Assembly (NCBI GenBank): GCA_963677785.2
Contig: CAXXDH010000002.1
Location: 1 to 64,000 of the forward strand
Direction: 5' to 3'
DNA from: G963665495 sp963677785
GTDB taxonomy: Bacteria > Desulfobacterota > Desulfovibrionia > Desulfovibrionales > Desulfovibrionaceae
DNA: 64,000 nucleotides
In this document: positions 12,763 to 21,753 of the stretch, piece by piece
Numbering within the stretch: position 1 is the first letter of the stretch
Layout: every line of letters begins with the position of its first letter
The notes under the pieces: model-generated
Told to the model about the DNA's origin: nothing
Seen by the model: the letters and a program-made list of their open reading frames with translations, nothing else
Database searches by the model: none
Program-made: the position numbers and the translations under genes

Positions 12763-13170
12763 CTATGAAGATTCGAAAAGTAATTCAGCTTCAAGAGCAT
12801 CAACAAAAATAAAAGCATTCCAGGTTGAAACAAAAAACCAGAATAAAGAATCTATATGCATGGCTTTGGGGAGCTTTATTCTTAATTGGTGCGGTAAATC
12901 TTGAAAATGACCAGTAGTAACTAAAACTCCTTGAGGAGTTTCATGTAACAGTATCTCGCTATTTTCAATTGAAAAAAAATTTAATTTGGTCAACTTAAGC
13001 TTAGCAAATTGATAACGCGGTTTTTTTAAATAAAATTCTTCTTCAGAAGTACTCATACAAATTGAGAGCCCAACTTCTGCATTCAGATTTTCATAAGAAA
13101 CCTGGAAGTATCGAATGAAGGAATCATGAAAACCATTAGGTAGAGCATTCTCTATTTCAAATATATTCAT
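12763..13170 (-). CDS. putative immunity protein of the full-length RHS toxin
   Basis: 135 residues beginning MNIFEIENALPNGFHDSF. It starts 9 nt behind the RHS stop codon with GAGAGA as the ribosome-binding site, so it should be co-translated with the toxin. The LPNGFHD(S/A) opening followed by alternating beta strands (LNAEVGLSICM, RYQFAKLKLTKLNFF) resembles small immunity proteins seen behind polymorphic toxins. I cannot name the family with certainty. No signal peptide and no membrane span, so it is probably cytoplasmic, implying that the toxin tip acts in the cytoplasm. AT-rich, in contrast to the RHS gene ahead of it. Confidence 0.65.
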   Translation of the reverse strand: MNIFEIENALPNGFHDSFIRYFQVSYENLNAEVGLSICMSTSEEEFYLKKPRYQFAKLKLTKLNFFSIENSEILLHETPQGVLVTTGHFQDLPHQLRIKLPKAMHIDSLFWFFVSTWNAFIFVDALEAELLFESS

Positions 13171-13179
13171 TTGATCTCT

Positions 13180-16100
13180 CTATGGAATGACGGGTGTAGG
13201 AGGTAATAAAGGTAATTTACCGATTTTATTTGGTCTAAAATTTTTTGGTATGTTTCTATTCATGAATTCATTAAACCTTTTCCAGAGGTTTAATATTCGA
13301 TCTTTGATGCACAATTTTTCATCTGGACAAGGAGTGGCTGGGACTTCAGTGCCTGGTGGCAAATGTTCTTTGTTATGATTAAAATGCCAATGATCTATTC
13401 CTCGCCAACCTGGTGCACCTTCTCTACCTTTATGAAATTCCAGTGTTTCTCCCATATGATTAACCCATTTTGAACCATTAGGGTTTTTATGCCTCATATC
13501 TTGGTGCCAACAACTTGGCAATCCACTTGGATCAGGAGGCAACATCAGAAGGCCATCCGTATCCACCCAATTCACCGGATCTCCACCGCAGTACCCATAC
13601 AGATCCGTATCCCCGCCGTCGAAGCCAATCGGATCCTTCGACGTCCAGCGTCCGGTCTCCGGATCATAATCGCGATAGCCGAATCTTACCAGTCCGGTTT
13701 CGGCATCGTAGAGTCCGCCTGCAAAGCCCAGCACGCTGAATGCGGGTTTGGTGTCCGTCAGGATATTGCCGAAGCTGTCGTAGACGACCCGCTTCAGTAT
13801 GCCGCCGTCGGTGTCGGTCAAAGCCACTAGGCTGCCTACCTGGTCGTAATGCAAATAGTAGGTCGTGCCGTCGGTTGCGACGCTTACGGGGAGGCGGCCG
13901 CCCGCGTATTGGAAGCGGTATTTGAGTAGGTCGCTGCCGTCGTACACGGCCAGGAGGCGGGTCAGGCCTTGCCAGAGGTACTTTTCGCTGACTATGCCGT
14001 CGATCTTTTTGGCGATGCGGCGGCCGAGGGGGTCGATTACATATTCGATCGTACGGCCGTCGGGCAGGGCCACGGCGCGGAGGGCGCCGCGCGTATCGTA
14101 GGTGTAGGTGGTCACGCTGTCGGGCGTGGTTTTGCTCTGCAAGTAGCCGTCCGCGTCGTAGGCGTAGGTGCTGTCTCCGGCCATGAGCAGGCGGTCTTCG
14201 GCGTCGTAGGAGAAGGTCCGGTCCGTGATGCCGCGTCTGGAATTATACTCCCAGATACGCCAGCCGTTGCCGCCGTACATGTACTGTTCCACCAGCGTCT
14301 CGTTGGCCCGCACCTCGATCAACCGGCCCAGGTCGTCGTATGCGTAGGCGTAGGCGGTGGTTTCGCCGTCTATTATTTCGGTCTTTGCAATGATCTGCCC
14401 GCCTTTGTTGCGCTGCAGGCTCAGGGAGAAGATGTCCGTAGCGTTGACCTGGGTCAGCTGGGTTTCCAGCTCGCCGAAGCCGTTGAGGCCGAAGGTTGCG
14501 TTGAAGGTCCCGCCCGCGCCCGTGTCGCCGACAGCCTCAACACTGCCGTTTTCCGCGCTGCGGGTGATGTTGAAATTGCCCGCTTTGGTGAGCAGGTCGT
14601 CGGCGTCGCGTTCGAACGCGGTTTCTGCGCCCGCGTATGTCATGGATGCGAGCTGCAGGTTGTCGTCGTACGTATAGCCGACAGTGGCGGCCAGGTCGCC
14701 GGAGAGCGTACGCGAGGTCAGCAGCGGGCCGTCCCATTCGTAGGCCACGGTCTGGCCGCTGAAGGCGACCTGCGCGACCTTGCCCGGGCAGCTGTACGTA
14801 TAGTCGATGTCGCCTTCGGGCGTGCTGATGCGTTCGAGCAGGCCGTCGGTGTAGACGTAGCTGATCTGCGCCCCTGATGGCGCGGTCACGGCCGTGAGGC
14901 GGCGGTCCTTGTCGTAGGTGTAGCCGTAGAGATTTTCCAGCGGGGTTTCGTAGCTGACCGGGCGGTCCACGCTGTTGTAGGCGTAGCTGTGGTCCTCCTG
15001 GGTCATGGGCGTGGTCAGCAGGGTCATGTTGCCGTTGGCGTCGTAGGCAAAGCGTACGGAGGTGCCGTCCGGCCGGGTGATGGCCGTGAGCTGGTCCACG
15101 CTGTCGTAGGCAAAGCTGGTGGTGCGGTCCAGCGCGTCGGTGACCGCGGCCAGGTTGCCGCGCGTATCGTAGGTGTAGGAGACCGTGCGGGCCTGGTCCG
15201 CCTGGTCTTCCGCGCCCACGCTGACAGACGCGATCCGGCCTTCGTCGTCGTAGGCGTAGGTGGTGTCGTAGAACCCGGCCACGCTGGAGCTCCGGGCCAG
15301 CAGCGTATCCGGGTCGAACGTACGGGTCAGCACGCGGCCGAAGGGCGTGGTGGCCGTGATCTGCGAGGTCAGGTAGTCGGTTATGGTGGTGGTCGTACGC
15401 TCGTTGCTGGTGCTGGTCCAGGTCACGGACTCGGGCCGGCCGTCCTCATCCGCGTCCTCGTAGGCCACGGAACGGGTGGTGGCCAGCTGCTTGCCCGAAG
15501 GCACTGTCCGCGTGCTGCTGTTGACGTACTTTTGCAGCGTGGCGGGATTGAGGTCGTAGGTCCAGGCGGTATCCGTGCCGCAGGGCAGGGAAGCGGCGCC
15601 ATTCATGCCCGTGGAAGCCATTTCGTAGGTTTTCACCGCGCCGGACGGACCGGTGATGGTGGAGCTGAAGGTATCGCCATCACCGTACGTATCCTCGTAG
15701 GTGGTGGTGTCGCCCTCGGCGGTGATGATCTGCCTGGTATAGACGCTTTCGTCGACGTCCTGCGTCAGGGTGACTTCCCCGCCTTCGGGGTCCTTCATGG
15801 CCGTGAGGCGGCCGTAGTCGTCGAACTCGTGGCTGAACAGGCCGCCGTTGGGGTCGGTCTCGGCCGTCATCAGGCCGCTGTCCGTGTACTCGAACGTATA
15901 GCCGGTGTCGTCCTCAAATCCGACGCTCCGCAGCAGATTTTCGGTGTCGACGGAGAGCCGCGTACGCTGCCCGTGGGGCGCGACAATGGCCGTGGCCCGG
16001 CCGTCGCTGTCGCGTTCGATGGTGACGGTGTTGCCGAAGCGGTCGGTTTCGGAGACGAGGTTGCCGTCGTCGTCATAACCGAACGTGGTGAGCACTTTGC

Positions 16101-19100
16101 CGGTGTCGTAGTCAAGGGTCTGCAAATGCTTGCCGCTACTGCTCAGGACATAGACCTTATTGCCGTCTATGAACGTAATATTTCCCTGTTCGAGAAGATC
16201 GGATGCCGTATAGGGATAGACGAGTTTAAATATACGACTTCCGGCGCGCAGGAAGACCTGGCCATCCGGGGAGACTCCGATATTCGTATTATACGAGAAT
16301 TTTCGAGACAACGCGGGTATCAGATTGTCTACAGTAGCGGTGCTGCAATTCGTCTTGCAACCTGCCACAGGATACATCTCTCCGGAGGAAGTGATATGAT
16401 AGATCATGAAAGAAACATGGCGTGTCCCAGCAATGTAATAGCCGCCCTTTGGAGTGGCTGCTAATTGCAATGCGTAATGCGTATTGGAATCCGTGTTTTT
16501 TAAGTGGTAGTATTCGAGGTCTCCTTCGGGCGTGATTTTTCTCATTGCTGTGCCGTTATCAATATATATTATAGATCCATCATCTTCCACAATAAGATCG
16601 TCACAATAACGGGCATTTGAATGGATGTTATGGATTATTCCATCCGGGGTAATTTTCCGAATCTTGCCGTTACGGTTTTCACCGACGTATATGTTTCCTT
16701 CCTTGTCTGCTGCCACTCCTTGTATATTTTCAAATTGTGCTTCTGTTGCCGCTATCTCATCTCCATTATACCCGCTTTCACCAGTCCCCGCCACGTGATG
16801 AAGGATTCCATCCCGGTCAATTTTAAAGAGTTGATATAGTGTTGCAAAGTAAAAGTTGTCATAAGGATCAAAGCAACAGGCAAAAATTTCACCAGTGTCT
16901 TTTACTTCTGTTGCCGGTCCTTCAAGGGCATCCATTAAATCCTTTTCCCCGTGTCCGGTAACAAGAGTGGATATTCCTTCCGGTGTAATTTTTGCAATGT
17001 TTCTATAACTTTGGGTGTAATAGTTTCCGGCACTGTCGAACTTGATATGATTTGTCCAGGGAAAAGCACGTTCAAGCGCTGGAAGCGGATCAGTGACGTT
17101 TACATTTTCATGTCCATTGCCGGAGCCGGCGACATGTTGAATGTATGCGCCGGCATTTTCCAGCGTGCCGCCATCCCCAAGATGGAGAATCTGAGGATTG
17201 GAAAAATCCAGTTCATGGTGGTTGCTCAAAGTCCAACCGCGACCAAAGTCGTTTCGCTTTGATATTGCTTCGGATTCTACTGTAAACGTTTTCCAAAGGA
17301 TGGCTTTCTGACGCGCTATAATGGAAGTAACTGCAACACCGGCCAGTGCAAACGCAGGGTTCGCATCATTGGAGCCTGCGTAAACACAGTCGTATTTGTA
17401 TCCGATTTGAACGTTAAACGTGGTATGCGCAATTTGATTGCCTAAGTAATCTTTGCCATCCCAAATGAAATCCAATGATTTGTTGGGTTCGGGCGCGAAT
17501 TCCCAGGTAAATGTCCGCCCGGCGGCAGTAAGTTGCACATGCATGGACTTGGCCACATCGGGTACGCTGTCTCCACTGACCGGGATACGAAGATGGTGCG
17601 AATAACCGGATGTCCGGTCGCTTTCATAGTGCAGGGTGAGGTCCGTTCCCATGACCGGAACATCTTCGTGAAAGGTCTGGTCGCGCGGGGTAGCGTAGGA
17701 ATTGAAGCAGACCGGGCAGGAACCGTTTTCAGGAGCCCCTTTTGAGGCAACTGGTGCGGGAACGGATGGCGTTTCGGCTCCGTCGACAGGCCTATAGGGC
17801 CAGTTGCAATCCCAAAGCGAGAAATGTTCCACGCTGAAGCGCCAATAGGTGGCGCCGACCTGGGTGAAGGCCTCCTCAGGCAGGCCGTCGAGTTCGTCGT
17901 AGATGTCGATGTCGCCGTCCACGTCGTCGGCCGCGCCGTCGCCGTCCGCGTCCACGCCGTCCACGTTGCCGTCGCCGTCCGTATCGATGAGCCGCACCAC
18001 GGCGCCGTTGTCTGAAGGAATCCAGGTGGCGCTGTCGGCGTCGTAATACCCCACGGGCACCGCCGTGCCCACGTCGAAGCCGAGAAAGTTCTGGACCCAG
18101 ACCGCGAGAGGCTTGGAGAACCGGACGTTTTCCACACCCGGAATCCGGAGGTCCACGCAATAGGTGAAAGCCGAGGCCCGGGGCAGCTCAGCGGGCATGG
18201 TTTCGGGCTGCAGGGAGACGTCCGTGGCGCGGACGTCGAAGGCGGTGAGTTCCTGGAGCTGGTTGCCGTCCGCGTCCACTTCCCAGACCTGCGTATCGCC
18301 TTCAAAAACAATGGTGGCGGAGCGGGTGCCGCGGTCGTCCGTGACCGGGGTGGACGTATGCGAGATGATGGTCTCGGGATCGCCGTCCAGGACCACATGG
18401 GTCGTATTGCTGTCGGCCGGGACCAGATAGGGCGTACCGGCTACTACAATGCCGTTCCAGGGCGCGGATACCATACGGTCGGCTTCGATGTAGCCGCTTT
18501 TTGCATAATGCACCTTGAGCGTGCCGCCGCCTTGCACGGCAATGGAAAAGCTGCCGTCCGCTTCCGAATAGACGCTGCCGTATTCGGCGTAGTCCCGTAT
18601 GGTGACGGCGACGCCGCCGAGAGGCGCGCCTTCCGCGTCGGCCACCGAGCCGGTGATCACGGCGAAACGCCGTGCCTCGTAATCCACGGTGGCGTCCGGC
18701 GGGATGAGATCTTCGTATTTTTCGCCGAACGAGCCTTCGGGCTGGGCCGCCACAGCGGCGCGTACGGTCACGGTCACGTCCTGCTGGGTGGCGCCGCCCG
18801 GACCCGAGGCCGTGAGCGTGTAGGTGGTTTTTCGCTGCGGAGTGACCACGCTGCTTCCGGAGGATTCCACGGCGCCCGTGTCGGGTTCGATGCTGACGGT
18901 GTCGGCGTATTGCACGTTCCAGCTCAGGGTTGCTGACTCGCCGAGGACGATTTCTTCGGGCGAAGCCGCGAAGGCGACGACCGGCGCCGGATAGGTGACT
19001 TCCAGGGTGGCCCGTGCCGGGGTTTCATGTCCGCCGTTTCGCGTCGTGAGCGTGTAGGTGGTGGTCTCCCCGGGCTGGACCTGTTTGGAGCCGCTGAGCT

Positions 19101-20424
19101 CCACGGCTTCGGAGTCGGTGTTTTCGCCGTTGTCCAGCGAGGCTTCCAGGGCGTTTTCCGTACTCCATACGAGCCTGGCGCTGTTGCCCGTGAGGATGGA
19201 TTCCGGATCCGCGACCAGGGAGGCCGTGGGCGCGGGGCAGGTGATTTCCACGGTGGCGGAGTCCGTGTCCGTGCCGCCCGGACCGGTGGCCGTGAGCGTG
19301 TAGGTGGTGGTTTCGTTGGGGGCCACGTCCACGCTGCCGCTGGGGTCGAGGTCCTCGAATCCGGGGCTGATGGAAATGGTTTCGGCGTTCTGCGTATCCC
19401 ACATCAGGGTGACGGGCTTGCCGCAGAGCAGCGGATCGTCCTGGGTTTCAGGATAGGTCTGAATGGCGGCCACGGGTTCGGGCTCTTTGACCTCCAGCGT
19501 CACCGAGCTGGTGGCTGTGCCTTGCGGGCCGGCGGCGGTGAGCACGTAGCTGGTCGTCTCGGCGGGGGAGACACTCCGCGTGCCGCTGGCGGCCACGCTG
19601 CCAAGGTCCGGCGAGATGGAGACGGAAGCCGCCCATTCGGTGGACCAGCTCAGCGTGGCGGACTCGCCCACGGTGATTTCCGTGGGGTCCACGGAAAAAA
19701 GGGAGCTGGGAGCGGCGCAGGAAACAGCCACTGTGGCGCTTGCGGTGGTTGTGCCGCCCGGTCCGGTGGCCGTGAGCGTATAGGTGGTGCCGGATGTGGG
19801 GCTGACCGTCAGGGAGCCCGTGGCGTCGACCTCGCCGATGCCGTTGTCGATGCTGACGCTTTCGGCGTTTTCCGTACTCCAGCTCAGGGTGGCGGATTCG
19901 AGACAGCTGACGGCGTCCGGGGTAACCGTCAAAGAGGCTGTGGGCGCGGGATCGCTTTTGGAGCTGATGCGGATGCGTACGGACGCGCCCCTGCGCCCCA
20001 GGAGCAACAGGCCGACGAGATTGTTGCGCTTAAGCGAACAGGGCAGAGTGAGCGTTGTTTCTTTGCCGCGCAGAAAATTGCGGGAAGCCAGTTTGCGGCC
20101 GTTGAGCGTGATCCAGCCGGTCAGGGAAGCGCCGGAGCTTTTTTCGATGGTGCAGCTGCATTGGCTGTTGTTTTGCGGGGAAACGGGCACCCGGAAGGTA
20201 TCCACTCTGGCCGCGATGCCGGGCCAGCGCAATGTAAAGGTTTTGTCATAGAGCGGATCCGGCAGGGACGGTGCTTCCGGCCGGCCGTGGTGCTGGAGAT
20301 GATGCCCGGGGCTCTGGAGCTTGTTTTGCTTGTGCGCCGGGGAGCCATGGCCAGAGGCAAGGGCGGTGGCGGCGGTGAAAATGAGCGTAAAGAGGACAAT
20401 AAAGAAAAGGGTGCGCTTGGCCAT
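13180..20424 (-). CDS. full-length teneurin-like RHS/YD-repeat toxin, secreted
   Basis: 2,414 residues from the ATG at 20424 (an in-frame TTG two codons upstream is less likely). Order: Sec signal peptide (residues 1-23, ending ALASG); a Ser/His-rich linker; five Ig-like repeats, each with a [LV]SW/MWDT...YTLTA pattern (about 150-560); a carboxypeptidase-regulatory-like fold (about 585-650); an Asp-rich, thrombospondin-3-like calcium stretch DTDGDGNVDGVDADGDGAAD (about 813-840); a CPVCFNSYATP boundary; NHL propeller repeats (about 1140-1330); YD repeats (about 1430-2200); the RHS core end KDPIGFDGGDTDLYGY (about 2260). The tip is about 125 residues, with GSKWVNHMGETLEFHKG and a WRGIDHWHFNHNKEHL motif suggestive of a metal-dependent nuclease fold, not recognised by name. 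The Sec signal, not PAAR/VgrG elements, argues against type VI delivery. Its immunity gene follows 9 nt later. Confidence 0.9.
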   Translation of the reverse strand: MAKRTLFFIVLFTLIFTAATALASGHGSPAHKQNKLQSPGHHLQHHGRPEAPSLPDPLYDKTFTLRWPGIAARVDTFRVPVSPQNNSQCSCTIEKSSGASLTGWITLNGRKLASRNFLRGKETTLTLPCSLKRNNLVGLLLLGRRGASVRIRISSKSDPAPTASLTVTPDAVSCLESATLSWSTENAESVSIDNGIGEVDATGSLTVSPTSGTTYTLTATGPGGTTTASATVAVSCAAPSSLFSVDPTEITVGESATLSWSTEWAASVSISPDLGSVAASGTRSVSPAETTSYVLTAAGPQGTATSSVTLEVKEPEPVAAIQTYPETQDDPLLCGKPVTLMWDTQNAETISISPGFEDLDPSGSVDVAPNETTTYTLTATGPGGTDTDSATVEITCPAPTASLVADPESILTGNSARLVWSTENALEASLDNGENTDSEAVELSGSKQVQPGETTTYTLTTRNGGHETPARATLEVTYPAPVVAFAASPEEIVLGESATLSWNVQYADTVSIEPDTGAVESSGSSVVTPQRKTTYTLTASGPGGATQQDVTVTVRAAVAAQPEGSFGEKYEDLIPPDATVDYEARRFAVITGSVADAEGAPLGGVAVTIRDYAEYGSVYSEADGSFSIAVQGGGTLKVHYAKSGYIEADRMVSAPWNGIVVAGTPYLVPADSNTTHVVLDGDPETIISHTSTPVTDDRGTRSATIVFEGDTQVWEVDADGNQLQELTAFDVRATDVSLQPETMPAELPRASAFTYCVDLRIPGVENVRFSKPLAVWVQNFLGFDVGTAVPVGYYDADSATWIPSDNGAVVRLIDTDGDGNVDGVDADGDGAADDVDGDIDIYDELDGLPEEAFTQVGATYWRFSVEHFSLWDCNWPYRPVDGAETPSVPAPVASKGAPENGSCPVCFNSYATPRDQTFHEDVPVMGTDLTLHYESDRTSGYSHHLRIPVSGDSVPDVAKSMHVQLTAAGRTFTWEFAPEPNKSLDFIWDGKDYLGNQIAHTTFNVQIGYKYDCVYAGSNDANPAFALAGVAVTSIIARQKAILWKTFTVESEAISKRNDFGRGWTLSNHHELDFSNPQILHLGDGGTLENAGAYIQHVAGSGNGHENVNVTDPLPALERAFPWTNHIKFDSAGNYYTQSYRNIAKITPEGISTLVTGHGEKDLMDALEGPATEVKDTGEIFACCFDPYDNFYFATLYQLFKIDRDGILHHVAGTGESGYNGDEIAATEAQFENIQGVAADKEGNIYVGENRNGKIRKITPDGIIHNIHSNARYCDDLIVEDDGSIIYIDNGTAMRKITPEGDLEYYHLKNTDSNTHYALQLAATPKGGYYIAGTRHVSFMIYHITSSGEMYPVAGCKTNCSTATVDNLIPALSRKFSYNTNIGVSPDGQVFLRAGSRIFKLVYPYTASDLLEQGNITFIDGNKVYVLSSSGKHLQTLDYDTGKVLTTFGYDDDGNLVSETDRFGNTVTIERDSDGRATAIVAPHGQRTRLSVDTENLLRSVGFEDDTGYTFEYTDSGLMTAETDPNGGLFSHEFDDYGRLTAMKDPEGGEVTLTQDVDESVYTRQIITAEGDTTTYEDTYGDGDTFSSTITGPSGAVKTYEMASTGMNGAASLPCGTDTAWTYDLNPATLQKYVNSSTRTVPSGKQLATTRSVAYEDADEDGRPESVTWTSTSNERTTTTITDYLTSQITATTPFGRVLTRTFDPDTLLARSSSVAGFYDTTYAYDDEGRIASVSVGAEDQADQARTVSYTYDTRGNLAAVTDALDRTTSFAYDSVDQLTAITRPDGTSVRFAYDANGNMTLLTTPMTQEDHSYAYNSVDRPVSYETPLENLYGYTYDKDRRLTAVTAPSGAQISYVYTDGLLERISTPEGDIDYTYSCPGKVAQVAFSGQTVAYEWDGPLLTSRTLSGDLAATVGYTYDDNLQLASMTYAGAETAFERDADDLLTKAGNFNITRSAENGSVEAVGDTGAGGTFNATFGLNGFGELETQLTQVNATDIFSLSLQRNKGGQIIAKTEIIDGETTAYAYAYDDLGRLIEVRANETLVEQYMYGGNGWRIWEYNSRRGITDRTFSYDAEDRLLMAGDSTYAYDADGYLQSKTTPDSVTTYTYDTRGALRAVALPDGRTIEYVIDPLGRRIAKKIDGIVSEKYLWQGLTRLLAVYDGSDLLKYRFQYAGGRLPVSVATDGTTYYLHYDQVGSLVALTDTDGGILKRVVYDSFGNILTDTKPAFSVLGFAGGLYDAETGLVRFGYRDYDPETGRWTSKDPIGFDGGDTDLYGYCGGDPVNWVDTDGLLMLPPDPSGLPSCWHQDMRHKNPNGSKWVNHMGETLEFHKGREGAPGWRGIDHWHFNHNKEHLPPGTEVPATPCPDEKLCIKDRILNLWKRFNEFMNRNIPKNFRPNKIGKLPLLPPTPVIP

Positions 20425-20857
20425 GGTCAATTCCGTCCGGTTAAAGGATCAGTAACGGCTTTGGTCTGTCCCAAGTCGATACGGCACTCCTCGGGGCACT
20501 GGTTACAGCAAAAAACGCCGGCAGCGGATAAGACAATTCTGGCTTTGAGCAGTTTTTTGCACCGCCTGTCTTGGTACGGCTTGGTGCGTCTTGAAAAAGA
20601 CTGGTTAATGCGTCTAAGTCAATATGTGTTAATAGTATATAAATCTTAATTTTTTTATTCTGTAGGAGATTTTAATAAAGAAAGCAAGAAAAAAATAAAT
20701 AAACAGTATGATTCTCTTAGTGTTGCTATATAAAAGTGGCAGTATTGTAGTTATGGTTTGTCAGGGGGGGCGGCTAAAAAAAAGCCGGAAGAGGAAGCCT
20801 CTCCCGGCTGTGGCTTTTTGGCTGGCTATTCCGGCCGTATGGGCAGGCGCGGGCAGT
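20425..20857 (-). other. intergenic region upstream of RHS gene
   Basis: 433 nt between the RHS start and the small-heat-shock operon. It contains the heat-shock terminator (listed separately) and an AT-rich stretch at about 20630-20730 that must hold the RHS promoter. On the minus strand a TTGACT lies near 20620 and a TATACT near 20637, but they are not spaced as a -35/-10 pair, so I do not assign a promoter. No further gene is supported. Confidence 0.5.
20774..20812 (-). terminator. rho-independent terminator of hsp20 operon
   Basis: Read on the minus strand, CCGGGAGAGG-CTTC-CTCTTCCGG forms a hairpin followed by an uninterrupted run of eight T. It lies about 45 nt behind the last small-heat-shock gene and in the correct orientation to end it. 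Confidence 0.85.
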
Positions 20858-21307
20858 TTATTCGACTGCTATGCGCCTGGGCGTTTTTTCCGGCAGTTTC
20901 TGCATCCGTACGGTCAGAACCCCATTTTCGCAGGTTGCCGTTACCGAGGCGGTATCGACGTAGTCCGGCAGGGGGATGCTGCGGTAGATGCTGCCGTATC
21001 TGCGCTCGCGGCGGATATAGTTGTCCTTTTTTTCCTCGTGTTCGTTCTCGGTCTTGCCCCGGATGACCAAGGCGTTGTTCTCCAGGGTCAATTCGATGTC
21101 CTTTTTGTCCAGACCGGGCACGTCGGCCTTGATCCTCACTTCCTTTTCCGTCTCGCTGACATCCAGGTTCGGAGCCATGTTCTCCGGGAACAACGTTCCG
21201 CCTAACGGGGCGCGAACGAACTCTTCGAAAAGGTCGAAAAAGTCGGGTTCGCGCTTGCTCGGCTCCTGGCGTCTCTTCCACAAGCTGGGCAGGAATTGAT
21301 CGAACAT
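20858..21307 (-). CDS. Hsp20/alpha-crystallin family small heat shock protein (third gene)
   Basis: 149 residues. A hydrophobic/aromatic N-terminus (MFDQFLPSLWKRR, DFFDLFEEF) is followed by an alpha-crystallin domain from about residue 48: NLDVSETEKEVRIKADVPG, DIELTLENNALVIRG, ENGVLTVRMQK, and a short C-terminal extension. ATP-independent holdase that binds unfolding proteins in the cytoplasm. ATG at 21307 is preceded by AGGAGG. Promoter-distal gene of a three-gene operon under CIRCE, with the terminator 45 nt behind it. It is the most divergent of the three, with a classical large-oligomer type N-terminus. Confidence 0.93.
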   Translation of the reverse strand: MFDQFLPSLWKRRQEPSKREPDFFDLFEEFVRAPLGGTLFPENMAPNLDVSETEKEVRIKADVPGLDKKDIELTLENNALVIRGKTENEHEEKKDNYIRRERRYGSIYRSIPLPDYVDTASVTATCENGVLTVRMQKLPEKTPRRIAVE

Positions 21308-21348
21308 ACGCGTACACCTCCTGTTTGCGCGGCAGCGCGGAAAGGCGC

Positions 21349-21726
21349 TTATTCCACGGATATTTCAATTTTCTTGGGCACAGCCCGTTCCGATTTCGGC
21401 AAATGCAGGTTCAGGACGCCGTTGTCCAGCTTGGCCGTGATCTTTTCTTTGTCCACGGTGTCGGACAACGTGAAGGTCCGGACGTATTCGCCGCCGCCGA
21501 ATTCCACATGTGAAAAGCTTCTGTTTGCATCCTCCGCCGGGTCCGCCGGATAGCAGGTCCGGCCGGTGACGGTGACTTCATCGGCATTGAGATCGATGGC
21601 CAGGCCGTCTTTGCGTACGCCGGGCATGTCGATATAAATGTGAAACCCGTCTTCCTTCTCCACGATGTCGGTGGCAGGGCGGACCTTGGGCAATTTTTCC
21701 TCACGAGTGACGGTTTCGTTGGTCAT
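21349..21726 (-). CDS. Hsp20/alpha-crystallin family small heat shock protein (second gene)
   Basis: 125 residues. The alpha-crystallin domain covers residues 15-125: DIVEKEDGFHIYIDMPGV, GLAIDLNADEVTVTGR, VEFGGGEYVRTFTLSD, DNGVLNLHLPKSE. The N-terminal arm is very short, so it may act as a hetero-oligomer partner of its neighbours rather than form large assemblies alone (inference). ATG at 21726 follows GAGGGAGGAAAA. Intergenic distances of 27 and 41 nt to its neighbours support one transcript. Holdase chaperone in the cytoplasm. Confidence 0.93.
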   Translation of the reverse strand: MTNETVTREEKLPKVRPATDIVEKEDGFHIYIDMPGVRKDGLAIDLNADEVTVTGRTCYPADPAEDANRSFSHVEFGGGEYVRTFTLSDTVDKEKITAKLDNGVLNLHLPKSERAVPKKIEISVE

Positions 21727-21753
21727 GATTTTTTCCTCCCTCTCAGAGCCGGA

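Larger units (their letters stand above)
4765..20430 (-). other. RHS polymorphic-toxin locus with array of displaced tips
   Basis: A single 15.7-kb locus read toward lower coordinates. One full-length RHS gene is followed by its immunity gene and then by four partial 3' copies of the same RHS core. Core copies lie at about 13555-15715 (part of the full gene), 10505-12668, 8630-9772, 7086-7914 and 4826-6297, and are near-identical direct repeats by eye. Three of the partial copies end in unrelated C-terminal tips with unrelated small genes behind them. This is the layout known for Rhs/CDI/polymorphic toxin systems with orphan tip-immunity cassettes. Core DNA is GC-rich, while tips and immunity genes are AT-rich, as expected for independently acquired cassettes. 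Confidence 0.9.

Noticed and set aside
4826..15715. Repeated DNA blocks as a possible CRISPR array
   Set aside because: Repeats are YD-coding core copies of kilobase scale and tandem codon-level repeats, not short repeats with unique spacers; no cas genes are present.
14989..16464. 491-codon plus-strand open frame
   Set aside because: It lies opposite the RHS gene; the Gly/Val/Arg-rich translation is a shadow of GC-rich YD repeats. The same shadow frames recur opposite every RHS copy (4759, 10803, 11943, 13969).
13180..20424. Type VI-secreted Rhs effector
   Set aside because: No PAAR, VgrG or adaptor-type N-terminus or neighbour is visible; a Sec signal peptide is present instead.
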